A program made the translations under genes and the position numbers. DNA of 64,000 nucleotides from Patiria miniata (Eukaryota > Echinodermata > Asteroidea > Valvatida > Asterinidae), in NCBI RefSeq assembly GCF_015706575.1, contig NW_024037071.1:11025774-11089773 (forward strand), given 5' to 3'. The notes below the pieces were generated by a model. It was not told the DNA's origin. It ran no database searches and worked only from the letters and a program-made list of their open reading frames with translations. This document shows, in pieces, positions 47,501 to 57,899 of this stretch (position 1 is its first letter; each line of letters starts with the position of its first letter).

Positions 47501-47613
47501 CTATCAGCAAATTTAATATGGCTCTATGGCGTCAACTTGCACAACGCGCATCAGCTGCGTCGTATTTCGATCATATTTCGAGGAACAAGCTCGCGTGTTT
47601 GGAATATTTCAAC

Positions 47614-48224
47614 ATAGATATAATAAAAAGACTAGATCGGCAGCGCGTCCACACGCGCCCATTTACAGTGCGATAAATCTCCGCCATTTTAGTTGTCTCT
47701 CGTGGACGCGCAACAGATTAACGTAAAGTTATGGAGCAAAATGTATCTTTCCTCCAGCACGTGACCTAACTCAACGCGTGCGAAGCTAGAAATGCGCACC
47801 GAGTATTAACGCGCTGTGCTCACGCACGCTAATACGTTGGCGTGCCACTTTTCCTTTCGGCTATACGGGATAATCAGTTTATTTTCTGCAAAATTAACCT
47901 GTTTTAAGACAACCATTTTTTCTAAGTAGGCCCAATAGTCATAATCATAAGCATCCATGTTCAAGAGATACTGATTGAAATAAACAAGAATAGGCTGGGC
48001 TTTCAACATTATGGGAACGATGTTATCTTATTTATTCTCGTGTATAATTATTAGCATTGAAGGTTTCAAGTAACACAAAATAAACTCGCAATGTGCGCGT
48101 AAACGGCGTTGCGTTCGTCACGCCTAGTGCGCCATTTGTATCTTTCCTCCAGCACGTGACCCTCCAGGCATAGCCGTGCGTATGCACGCGCTGCCAATCT
48201 GGTCTTGTTATTCTATATCTATGC
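47614..48224. mobile_element. Non-autonomous TIR element with 8-bp target duplication
   Basis: ATAGATATAATAAAAAGACT-AG at the left is inverted at the right as TCTTGTTATTCTATATCTAT, and GATCGGCAGCGCGT is also inverted. ATTTCAAC flanks both sides (47,606-47,613 and 48,225-48,232). An 8-bp duplication is typical of hAT elements. CTTTCCTCCAGCACGTGACC appears twice inside. Another lone end lies at 48,372. Confidence 0.65.
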
Positions 48225-48718
48225 ATTTCAACGATATGCAATGCATGCTTGATTCATAGCAACCTCGTGCCCCGTGGGTACGATCTTGCAGCGCCATGTT
48301 GTTTCCCATAATGCCTTGCGCGATCGTAGTGTAAGGAACGAGCACGCGCCCCTGGAGTCGAGGCTCGATCCATAGATATAGAATAAAAAGACTGCATAAA
48401 CTACGCAGTGGCAAACATTTAGGGATGGATTAAAGTTGACCTATCGCGTTAGAATCGCGTTAGAATGGCGTCAACGCAGCTTGTGAAATATTGTGTAATT
48501 GATATACAAATGGACGCAGAACGCACAACATCTAACTTAGCGTAAACAATTCCAAAGTTGTCTAAGGGGCGTGGCCAACTCGCAAACGGCGATAGGTCAA
48601 TAGTATACAAATATTGAGTGGATCAGCGTGGAATGGGAGGAATATTATCGCTCGGTAAAATCTAGACTTTTCCATTTCACGAAGCGAATTTCACATTTTA
48701 AAGCCAATCAGTATTTGT

Positions 48719-49089
48719 TTTATATAACTGACATATAGATCCTTGTCATTTGATATATTTGAACCTTTTATTTCAATACAAAATTTGTGAAAAATGTACT
48801 TCTCTCTTCCAAACCACCCCTTCACGAAAATGTATGAACGAAAACGCTGTAGCGCTGGCTCTTTGGAACAAATCGCACTACGCGCATCGCTGAACGCGCA
48901 CACCAGCATGCATTTGCACACAAATACCACGTCACGGAACAAGACTGATCCTAACTGTTCAATAGTATTTCTCATTCCCCATTGGCGGATAGTACTTTTT
49001 GAGCCCCGTTGTGAATGGCAGTAATAACGAATGACACGAGATGTGAGTTCCACCAATCAAATGACAAGAATCTGTATGTCGTTATATAA
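48719..49089. mobile_element. Miniature inverted-repeat element
   Basis: TATATAACTGACATATAGAT and the following CCTTGTCATTTGA are inverted at the right end (TCAAATGACAAG to TTATATA). Length is about 370 bp and there is no coding part. It matches the mosaic at 36.4-37.1 kb in reverse. Confidence 0.75.
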
Positions 49090-49690
49090 TAGTCTTTAAG
49101 CTGTCTATGCGTGTTAGCCAGTCGCAACGCACTACCGGAAGTGCAGGTCAAACAGTTTAAACCCGTTGCTCAAGTCACCGTCAACCACCTCACGAAAAAA
49201 AGAGCATGATGTTGCATTTAGTTCATTAGAAAATTTTTAAACTATTTTGTCAAATTGTGCCCTTAAATTGCTTGTATTGGATACCTGATGACGTCATGAT
49301 CACATTGCAAAATGTATAACACTGGCAGTTTGAAGTTCAAGTTCACAGCAGGTTTTATTACAACAATGTAAACCCATTAGAACAAATTGGTACAAATTGG
49401 TTTGTTTTATTTTGAGGCTTAATTCTAAATTTTGAATTCACCTAATATTGAACAGCCCTCGGATTTAGAAGGGAAGGTCAGACGACTTTGACTTTGCTGA
49501 TCAAATATGCTTATCAAGGTACGATCCATCAGATCACAAAAGTATTAACGTGGTAACTCATTTTGTTCATGACGAAATCATGACGTCCGCGTTATGTGCA
49601 CCACTGGGGATCAAGGTCAATATAAAGTTACAAGCCCATACCTTACACCGTTTAGGAGAACACCCGCGGATAATTATTGTCCGGAACAAA
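49090..49690. other. Intronic DNA without recognised feature
   Basis: Nothing recognised between the miniature element and the LINE relic. Confidence 0.35.
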
Positions 49691-50830
49691 TAATCTGTAC
49701 CGTTTCAAAACAGTGATCGGGTTGTACCCAATCAGATAAAGGTAGATGTTTTCTATAGATTAATGGATGCATATGAGGCTATTAAGAGTCATTTCCCACT
49801 TAAAACCATCAAGAGACATAATAGTGACGAACCATGGCTTAGAGGTCGTGTAAAACATCTAATAACGGCCAGGCAGAAATAGACGTACAAAATACGTACA
49901 AAATTTCTAGTTCTCCGTAGGCTTGTGCACAAACATGGGTGCGCCCAGCAGGCATTACTTTGTACATGAGTTAGCGCTCTAGTAATTTAATATAGTTTAT
50001 GGTACAAGCAGACCTTGTCTGCAGGAGTGCCTCAAAGAACAAAACTTGGTTCAGTGTTATTTCTGGCAAATATTAATGTTGCTGCTGAAAATGCTCACAG
50101 CAGATGCTGGAAGTACGTTGGCGATCTCAAACTTGGTGAAATCAGACCTCTCCATCGTATCAGCCATAGACAGGATGATTTGAATAGACTCAATGATTGG
50201 GCTTTGGATGCTGACACGTAAAAAGACTAGCACGAGCGGCGAAGCTGCGAGAGCCTTTACCATCTCGTGGAGAACGCTTATGGTTTTCTTTACATTTGTC
50301 TGCAGATTTGGTAGACATGCATAATGCATTACAAGTTGTGAATTGACCAATGAAAATGCAGAATTACTAACGTATACAGCCGTCGTCTGGCGCCAGACAG
50401 CATGGCGCGCGTGCTGTTGCTGGTAACCGCAAACCACCGTCAGATGATTGGTTTATATAGCTTCATTTATATTACGTGAATAAATGAATAAGTGATTAGT
50501 TCCATATTATTATTATTATTATTTATTATTATTATTGTTATTATTTATTCGGCCTTCAACAACAGATACAAAGTACAACATACATGAACAACATACAATT
50601 CCAAAAAAAACCTAAAATTAGAGACAAAAACAACCCTATCAAAGTTGGCCAGGACTGACACAAGTATATTGAAACACTTTGACTCGAAAGCCTGCCAATC
50701 CAAACTTGAATAGGTTACATAGAATAAATAAAATATATAAAATAAGTGCATAAAATACTTCATGAAAAAAATTTGCTCAGAAAAAAACAGTGAAATAAAA
50801 AAAAATATTAAAAAAAATATTTTTATATTA

Positions 50831-52912
50831 TAGGTTTTCTCGGTCAATTTCGGCAAATGAGCAGCCAATTTAATTTTCGTGCATTCGAATTGAAGCTATT
50901 TTGCCTCTCAAGTTGTTACTGCGTTTCAAATTCAGAATTCGGCCATTCAATTTCGTTTTGAGGCATTCAAATTCCTTTAGCACTGTGTTCAATTTAGCAT
51001 ATCGTCATTCTTTTTCGTGACACACAATCATCATTCAATTTAGCAAAGCTGGTTCGACTGGAGATTTTACTGATTTAATTTTTTTTCAATTCCGTAAAGA
51101 GGCAATCAATTTCGCTTAAAGAGAATTCAAATAAGTACGACTAAAGAAATACGAATAAACAGATAAACTGTACTAGGCAACTGTTTCGTATCTTCACTTT
51201 AATTCAGGCAAACCTTGTTTTCTTTATTTATGCTTCCAGTAGACTTTACATGGGGCCAATGAGGTTTTTTCTTCTTCTTTGTTTTTTTCTTCATTCTTTT
51301 TTGTTTGTTTGGGGGGGATCTTTATTGGTTAACTGACCAAGACCTAATTTTGTGTTGTGTTTGAATGGGGTGTTTCTTTTATGTTTTTCCTGGTTTTTTA
51401 TTGTTTATGTTGTTTCTTCCTCAACCATCAATCTGTTGGCGTGCCAGACATCTTGGCATATATGTTTGGGTATGGTGCATGCACTTCACTTGGGTGATGA
51501 CATCAACGATCTGGATGGCTGCTTGTTGAAGGAGATCGCACCTCCACTGCTGCATGTTCATTCCTGCTTGCTGGGCAGCCTGTCTGTCTCTGACACGTTG
51601 TTGCCACTCAGGTAACCCAAGGATGCGTTTAACTGCAGCCTTGAATGCAGAGTGTGCCATCTCCGTGCTGTTCATGAATGGGGAGTAGGGAGGGAGGCGA
51701 TTCAGCTGGATCATTGGGTTGGCACCTTCAGGGAGTTGGGCTCGCACGTGAGGCCTCGCATTGTCGTATATGAGGTAAATGGGTTCGTCGTCTGGGAAAA
51801 CTGCATCACACTCTTAAATTGTGTCCGCAGGAAACTCCTCGAATCTCTCTCGCGTCACAGTTTCGAATACGATTCGGTGGTGCACCAAGCCTACTTCACT
51901 AGAAACAGCGAAGGTGACATTGCAATTTCTCCCTCGTTGTCTGTCGACGACTCGTCTTGCAGCGATCCCTCGTGGAGCTCTACCCTGGGAGCATCGAGTC
52001 CAGACGTTATAACCTGTCTCGTCAATGAAGACTAGATGCGCCAGAACACCATGCTGCAGGAACCACTCACCATACTGGACGCGTTGATCAAAAACTTCAG
52101 GGGAATTTATTGCATCAGGGACGTCCTCCACTAGTTTCAGTGTAATCATCATCCCATCCAAGGCCCTGGCTATGGTGGCAGTAGAAACCTGGGGCTTCTC
52201 TGGCAGATGCTCACTCAAACTAGCCTTCATTTGTTGAAGTGTCAAGACGGGATTAGCGTCAAGGATGCCTTGCAGATGGTTTCGCATGTCATCATCCATC
52301 TTGCTGTGGGTTGCTCCTCCTCTTGCCAGCGTCTCTCGCCTTCCAGTCCTCAAATATGTTGCAACAATTGATCTGGCTGTGGACTTGTTGATGTTCAAAT
52401 TGACCGCAAGCTCACGGTAGTCTTGCTGGTTTCCCTCAAAGGCCTCAATCAACCTTTCTCGATCTACCTGGGCCACTCTAGCGTAGTGACCACGAGCTGC
52501 CATTTCTAGAAATATGCGTGTAAAACTGTAGCGAAAGCTCGTCTTCGAAGTACATCGGTAAAGTGACTCAAGTGCCAAAAAGTGAACCGTATTTATGCCT
52601 TCAACATTCTTAAGGAAACAAAAATTAAAAAAAGCGTTTTTTAGATTGCATAAATTCCAGAAATGACTGCCCAAAAATGAATTTGAATGACAAAACACAC
52701 GCCTCAAAAAGCTCCTGCGAATTTGAATGCTGCTTTGTTGAATTGTTAAATTGCATGATTATTTTGTTAAATCGAATGACGCAACAGTACATTTGACTGG
52801 TCATAAAACGAAATCGAATGACCCTTTTCAGTAGCATTTGATTTCGCGCGAAATAGAATAGCGTAGTGGTTAAATTGGCTGCTCATTTGCCGAAATTGAC
52901 CGAGAAAACCTA
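50831..52912 (-). mobile_element. IS630/Tc1-like DNA transposon
   Basis: TAGGTTTTCTCGGTCAATTT and CGGCAAATGAGCAGCCAATT at the left are inverted at the right end (about 46 bp). The element inserted at TA, inside the outer TIR element. It carries the transposase listed next. AT-rich DNA flanks the gene on both sides within the element. Confidence 0.85.
51424..52503 (-). pseudogene. IS630/Tc1-like transposase with one stop
   Basis: The reading frame starts MAARGHYARVAQVDRERLI with a helix-turn-helix (LNINKSTARSIVATYLRTG) and then the DDE core. The first Asp is in LVFIDETGYNVW, the second in IYLIYDNARPHVRAQ, and the Glu in PPYSPFMNSTEMAHSAFK. Thirty-three residues separate the second Asp and the Glu, against 34 in Tc1 itself. 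One TAA stop lies after EEFPADTI; the frame continues directly as ECDAVFPDDEP, so this copy is inactive or needs read-through. It is otherwise full length at about 359 codons. Confidence 0.85.
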
Positions 52913-53330
52913 TAACATTAAAAAAAAAAATAGTAGTAGTAAAAATAGTAGTAGTAAAGGCCCTCGCGGCTTCGCCGCTCGTGCTAGTCTTTTTACGTGC
53001 CAACATCCGGGGTGCGTAATACCTGTCCGGATGGTCCGGAGATAGGCGCGTGGGACTTGACTAAAGGCTAAGTGTTTGGGAGCTACGTTACAAAATAATC
53101 TGAAGTGTGACTCGCACATTGCCGAGATGACAGGTAAATCTAATAGAAAATTATTCATGTTCAGGAAACTTAAAGAAACCGGTTTTACTCAACAAGAACT
53201 TGTTAATGTATTTACAGGTTATGTTAGACCAGTCGTAGAATACGCATTGCCAGTTTGGCACTCAAGCATTGAACTTAAACAGTTTAAGTCGCTATCTACT
53301 CAGTACGAGTCAGGATCACGTTTATGACAG

Positions 53331-54378
53331 AAGAACCACTATGTGAACAAACTTTGCTATTAAAGTGCTTTTAAATCAGGCAGATTGAATGAGTGGTTCC
53401 CTAAATCAAATATTGCAATTCAACTTTAGAGGTGCTAAATGGTGATAATAAATCCAATAAATATAAATAATGTTAAATCTCTAAATTACAATTCAGGGCT
53501 CCAAATATTATCTGGACTATTGGACCAAGTATTTGAGCATCTGAATTCTACACGCTCTCGGTAAATCTGACTAGTAAAAAGTCAAACTCCCAACCAGCTG
53601 ACCCAATAACTGTAGTCAGCTGAGTGCAAGTTTGACTTCTTTCTGGTTAAATCTGACTAGGTGTTTTTACAGTGTAGTAAATTGATGATTTGATGGTTTC
53701 CACCCAACTGATCATCAAAAACAATTACGATCCAATTACAAATAGTGCAAAAAAGAACTATTTAAAAGATGTTTTATATTGTTTTCTCACCAATACGGAA
53801 AATAGTTTGGCGTGGATATTCATGATCTTATAAAATAATATTTCAGAAGACCCTAGAATAACATTCCCAGACCAATTTTAATTTTTGTCAATAAATCATT
53901 CTTCATCCGAGTGCTGAATGTTAACAAATATCCATGAAAGAAAAAAGTCTGCAAATAAACAAATATTTTCATTGGTTGACTTGAAAAGGCTATTGCCAGA
54001 AATATCTGCAAGATGTCGAACCTTAGTATGGACCGCCATTACTGTCGAAGCTGTTCTTTCCGCAATTGCACGTTTATTCAATACCTCAGGTTCGTCTTTC
54101 AATGCCGCCCTTACATATTCGATTCTGTTGTTATTCCGTTTGCTCCCTTTACGTTTAATTTTGTTGTCTTACCTTTTAATGTAGTTTTTGTTATTAATTC
54201 ATTTTTGCGGAACTGCCGAATCGAATGTCAAACTCACAAAATGGTGAGACAAAACAGCCGAATGGCCATGCAAGGACTGAAATATGAAAAGAACAGTAGG
54301 CCCAAGGGCAGTAATGGTGTTCCATAGTGTTTCACCCTCTGCATTCACCCTCTGCATCCAACATAAACAAGAGCTTAC
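53331..54378. other. Intronic DNA without recognised gene
   Basis: A minus-strand open frame at about 53,896-54,172 (YVRAALKDEPEVLNKRAIAE, TASTVMAVHTKVRHLAD) has coding-like composition but no known domain and no good acceptor. Nothing else was seen. Confidence 0.35.
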
Positions 54379-54482
54379 CGCCTCAATGTCCGGTGGTAAA
54401 TCTGCCCTGACTTCAAGGGGAATGTCCTCCCATCCGTCCAACGCCAACTTATGTTGAGATTTCGATAACACATGCTCAACAC
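54379..54482 (-). CDS. PARP14-like: Probable PARP14-like upstream exon, end of an RRM
   Basis: This 104-nt exon lies between TTAACAG and GTAAGC and reads VEHVLSKSQHKLALDGWED, IPLEVRADLPPDIEA. VEHVLSKSQHKL strongly resembles VGDVLSKRSPHKI, the last helix of RRM 3 in the same gene. It leaves in phase 0, fitting the exon at 35.3 kb across an intron of about 19 kb filled with a Gypsy fossil and other elements. It could instead belong to a neighbouring paralogue on the same strand. Confidence 0.55.
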
Positions 54483-54856
54483 CTGTTAACAATAAATAAT
54501 AATCCAATGTTATTGTGCACCGCCACAATCATGGGTACACACTTAAAACTCAAATAATGACTGTTTTCAAAAGCCCTAAATTGCTCCTCTGGATTCTTCC
54601 ATCCAACATTATGACATTGTGAATGGGCATAAAATAAATGTTGTAATAGCTAGGCAAAGCACAAACATAAAACTAATTTCAAATAAATAAATGAAGGGAC
54701 GTTAGGTGAAACAAAGGTGGAAACGCATGTATCCTTAGTTTCAGATTACTTAGGGCCTTTTTACTGGGGAAAGAATTTGAATTATTCCAAGATGTAAACA
54801 TTCACGGATATGGAACTCTTACTATTCTGCCACTTTCAAAGACTAGGCTCACTTGC

Positions 54857-54923
54857 CATGTGATACATTTCTAAAAGCTTCTATTATTTCGTCTGTTGTT
54901 ATTTCATCTGCGTTTTCAAAACC
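54857..54923 (-). CDS. Possible small upstream exon with a GC donor
   Basis: A 67-nt open piece reads GFENADEITTDEIIEAFRNV and ends SHG. It is bounded by GAGACAG and by GCAAGT, the consensus of the rare GC-AG introns. Phases (0 in, 1 out) fit the next exon at 54.4 kb. The peptide has no clear homology and lacks the middle of an RRM, so this is weak. Confidence 0.25.
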
Positions 54924-56984
54924 CTGTCTCGTGTTGAATGAGCACTAGAACTGTGTTTCGAATGTTAAGCACCAACACACAAACGGCGTTCGTGAACAAC
55001 TTGTTTAATATCCACTTAATGGGGAGTAGATACACATCTAGAACAAAGATGGCGGACTAAGTCCGCAACCGCAACTTACATTAATTTTTGTGCACAAAAT
55101 TGCAAGTATTCATTCAATGCTGGAGCAGTATATACTTTAAATGATAAAAAAAAGATAATAAACGGGGTTTCGAATTAGGCCCAAAGTGTCTCGGCACAAA
55201 GATTGTTTGTCAACTTTGACAGCAGTTTTCTAGACATGCGTCTTAACGAGATTAGGTAAACACTTCCAAAACCACAAACAAAAACCAAGCTTCATTGCTT
55301 GAGTCACAGGAAAAATAAGCGTGTTACCGTCGTAACTGAAATGGTGGTTTCAATTTGTTGTTAACAACAATTCATCTGCTATTCCCGTCTTTTAATTTGG
55401 TTTAGTTTATATGGCACTTACAAAAAAATACAGCAGAAAAGGGAAAAACAATACCCAGTTACATTAGAACATTTTAGAAAAAAAGAACAAAACAAAATAG
55501 TGCACGATTGCAGTTTATTACACAAAAAAACAGGGAACTAAAACACAATCTTGGTGTTTGGATAGCCAATAATGTGGTTACGAAGGGCGATTTCTAAAGG
55601 TAACGTAACACTTTATTTTGAATGAAACTACTTGTACACAGACATGTTCACACAGGCATGTTCACACAGGCGGGCGAAATCTTTGAAAATTAATTTCTCC
55701 CCTTTGGAAGACCGTGTCTTCATGCAACTTTCAGGGTTTATTTCCCACAGAATGATCCAAATATGTGCTAAAAATCGTTGTGATATGTTCATTACTTTTC
55801 GTTGAAATTGGAAAGATAGGCCTGCGTAGGTGCAGTTTAATAGTTGTAACACTGGAGTTTGCAATATCTATCGATCTTTTAAAGCTTCACGAGTATTAAT
55901 GAGGTTCCTATCCATTATGGTTTGCAGAGAATAATTGCATAACAACCTCCTTCACGAGTAATTTATTGATAAATATCACCCTTTTTGCCGGCTTCCATTG
56001 GTCAATATCGAGACCCACGCCAAACATACCGAGTGACGCTAATGAATAAATCTAACATACGTTATTTTGTTGCTTGGCCGAAATCGGTCAACCGGACCGC
56101 CTACGGCAATTTGCTGAACAATGCACTTGGGTCGGGTCAGCAGAAAATCCTCGTCAACATTTTCCATGGAGATAGTTCAAGTTGTAACACTAGCGTTTGC
56201 AACATCAGATTAAGCTGAAATTCAGAATATACTTAGATGATATAAGAGTCCAACTACTCGTGAAATAACCACTTGAGTAGATTCCTAAAAATTGATATAA
56301 ATACAAAGATTTGGAGAAGTTTTCGCTCAATTTCTTCCAGACTTGAAGGTCAGCTTTGACAGTAACCAGTATTGACGTTTCGGCATCGCTGACAGCGATT
56401 GTTTCACTGACATGAAGTTTAAAATTACTTCTTCCGTTATAATTGAACATTTCAATCATACTGTGCATATTTTCTGAGTAACACAACGTTCAAAAGTAAA
56501 AAAATTGATTGAGATATGTTACAACCTTCTAGGAACCAAAACATTTACTACTATACCTTCTGCTTTTATAACTGTGTCACAAAGCCAAGATAATTAGAAT
56601 GTCCTACATTTGTTGAGTATTATTTTGATTTTCATCGGTCCCATCCAAAATATAAGAGATTTGACGGACTTTTCAATTCAAATCTGTCAAAATAAGATTT
56701 TACAGATTTTGTTGTACAACGAGCTTTGCCCATTGATAGAGCAATGACGTTATTTTATCCAGGTTATCTGAATTCATCCAGGGCTCAGTTTTTGATTGAC
56801 CCTAACTTTTTAAATCGGAGCAACACTATCAATCGATGCAAGAAAAATACTGTGACGGAAAGTGTGTAAACTTAGAGCCAGTTTATTTGTGACGTCATAC
56901 ATACAGCACTTATGCTTAATCCACTGTGTGTAAGTGACTGGGTTGAGCTAAGGAGCTCCCGTGAGTTGCTGCATGTACGCGATT
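54924..56984. other. DNA without recognised feature
   Basis: GTTGTAACACTGGAGTTTGC near 55,845 and GTTGTAACACTAGCGTTTGC near 56,180 form a short direct repeat. A minus-strand frame at 56.28-56.48 kb has no support. No further exon of the PARP14-like gene was recognised. Confidence 0.35.
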
Positions 56985-56985
56985 G

Positions 56986-57020
<35 letters not shown>
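56985..57020. repeat. (ATT)n microsatellite
   Basis: About eleven ATT repeats. Confidence 0.9.
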
Positions 57021-57021
<1 letters not shown>

Positions 57022-57034
57022 CATTTCTGGTAAT

Positions 57035-57275
57035 GAAACCAGAGCAGGAGGTAAAGTACTTGTGCTCTGCGTTTGGGAAATGCTTATGCGCGACTATGGT
57101 TAGCCAAGTGCCATAGGCTCTATTGCGCCATAGGTTTAGTGCATGTACATGTATGCGCGTAGTTGTGAGGGCTGTACTCACGTGATTACGGGGAGTTGAT
57201 GTTGCGGACAGCGAGCGAGCAGGAGGTAAAGTACTTGTGCTCTGCGTTTGGGAAATGCTTTTGCGCGACTTGTAC
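57035..57275. repeat. About 190-bp direct repeat
   Basis: AGCAGGAGGTAAAGTACTTG and TGCTCTGCGTTTGGGAAATG occur at 57,045 and 57,218. It lies upstream of the Gypsy fossil and may be part of its lost end. Confidence 0.7.
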
Positions 57276-57389
57276 ATAGTCATATGAGCTGTGCTGCACG
57301 CTGGCATGTATAGCTGATGTGTTGCAGGTACAAAGCTGTCTTAGCTGTACGCTGCTGACACTGGCTTGCATGGTCGATGCGTAGCGGGT

Positions 57390-57590
57390 TCAAGCTAGGC
57401 TGCACTGCTGTGCATTGCTTATGCTACTGTACATTGTTTATGCTGTTGTACATTGCCTGTATGGTTGTAAATTGCTGATGCTTGGGCGCATTGTTGACAT
57501 TGTGAGGCATTGTTGACATTGCGATGCATTGCTGCCATTGTTGTGCATTTTGGATGTTGTTGCGTATTGCTGCTGCTTGCAGTAGACTTG
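57390..57590. repeat. Degenerate TTGC/GCATTGTTG repeat
   Basis: GCATTGTTGACATTG, GCATTGCTGCCATTG and similar 15-18 base units repeat irregularly. Confidence 0.65.
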
Positions 57591-57899
57591 GCTCATCTCT
57601 CCAATAGTTAAAGGACCAAGATAATAGAACAACCATGCCTATTTATTCCAATTAAGGTACATTTGTTGATAATTGTTGAATAACTTATGATCATTGTTGA
57701 TTGAGGTTACCGACAATTCTGTTTCAGGTGTCTTTGTCCATGTTCATTGTGCAATTAGCAGGGTAATTAACAATCATTCACAATCGGTAGTAGATTTCCA
57801 CAAAAGCGGACCTGCACCCTTAGCCTAGAAGGTCGTTCTGAGTGATCTCGCGTCTAGGGAAGAGCCTTGGTTTGAAAAGATTGGCTTCATCCTTATAGG

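Larger units (their letters stand above)
50221..52993. mobile_element. Outer TIR element interrupting the LINE
   Basis: AAAAGACTAGCACGAGCGGC and GAAGCTGCGAGAGCCTTTAC at the left are inverted at the right end with two mismatches, and TA flanks both sides. The left inner part carries unrelated DNA, including a minus-strand LINE-type tail ending in (TAA)n near 50,500-50,560. The right inner part is short. No transposase of its own is visible. Confidence 0.75.
49700..53330 (+). mobile_element. LINE relic split by nested insertions
   Basis: Plus-strand parts are KVDVFYRLMDAYEAIKSHFP and DEPWLRGRVKHLITARQ (49.74-49.88 kb), VPQRTKLGSVLFLANINVAA and RQDDLNRLNDWALDADT (50.02-50.22 kb), then LGATLQNNLKCDSHIAEMTG and YVRPVVEYALPVWHSS (53.07-53.30 kb). 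The central RT core is missing. A dispersed repeat lies at 49.88-50.0 kb and a TIR element at 50.22-52.99 kb. LINEs with the same KTIKRHNSDEPW type of linker are the likely family. Confidence 0.75.
815..54482 (-). other. PARP14-like: PARP14-like gene, partial, 19 supported exons
   Basis: This span joins the minus-strand exons listed separately. Domain order is RRM-like piece, charged linker, three RRMs, KH repeats, then macro domains 1, 2, 3 and the start of 4. That order is the one known for PARP14, a mono-ADP-ribosyltransferase of innate immunity that reads and edits ADP-ribose. The WWE and catalytic ART domains are not in the window, so catalysis cannot be judged. Exon phases agree at all neighbouring junctions except macro 1 to macro 2. 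Two introns are very large, about 14.6 kb (31.0 to 16.4 kb) and 18.9 kb (54.4 to 35.4 kb), and are filled with transposable elements. The exons left of 32.4 kb are firm; the link to 35.3 and 54.4 kb rests on matching phase only. No promoter or first exon was recognised. Confidence 0.8.

Noticed and set aside
53896-54172. Minus-strand frame YVRAALKDEPEVLNKR as a PARP14-like exon
   Set aside because: Composition looks coding, but there is no acceptor and no homology; kept as an unassigned note.
56205-56486. Minus-strand frame with LHVSETIAVSDAETSILV
   Set aside because: No splice fit to the neighbouring exon and no domain recognised.
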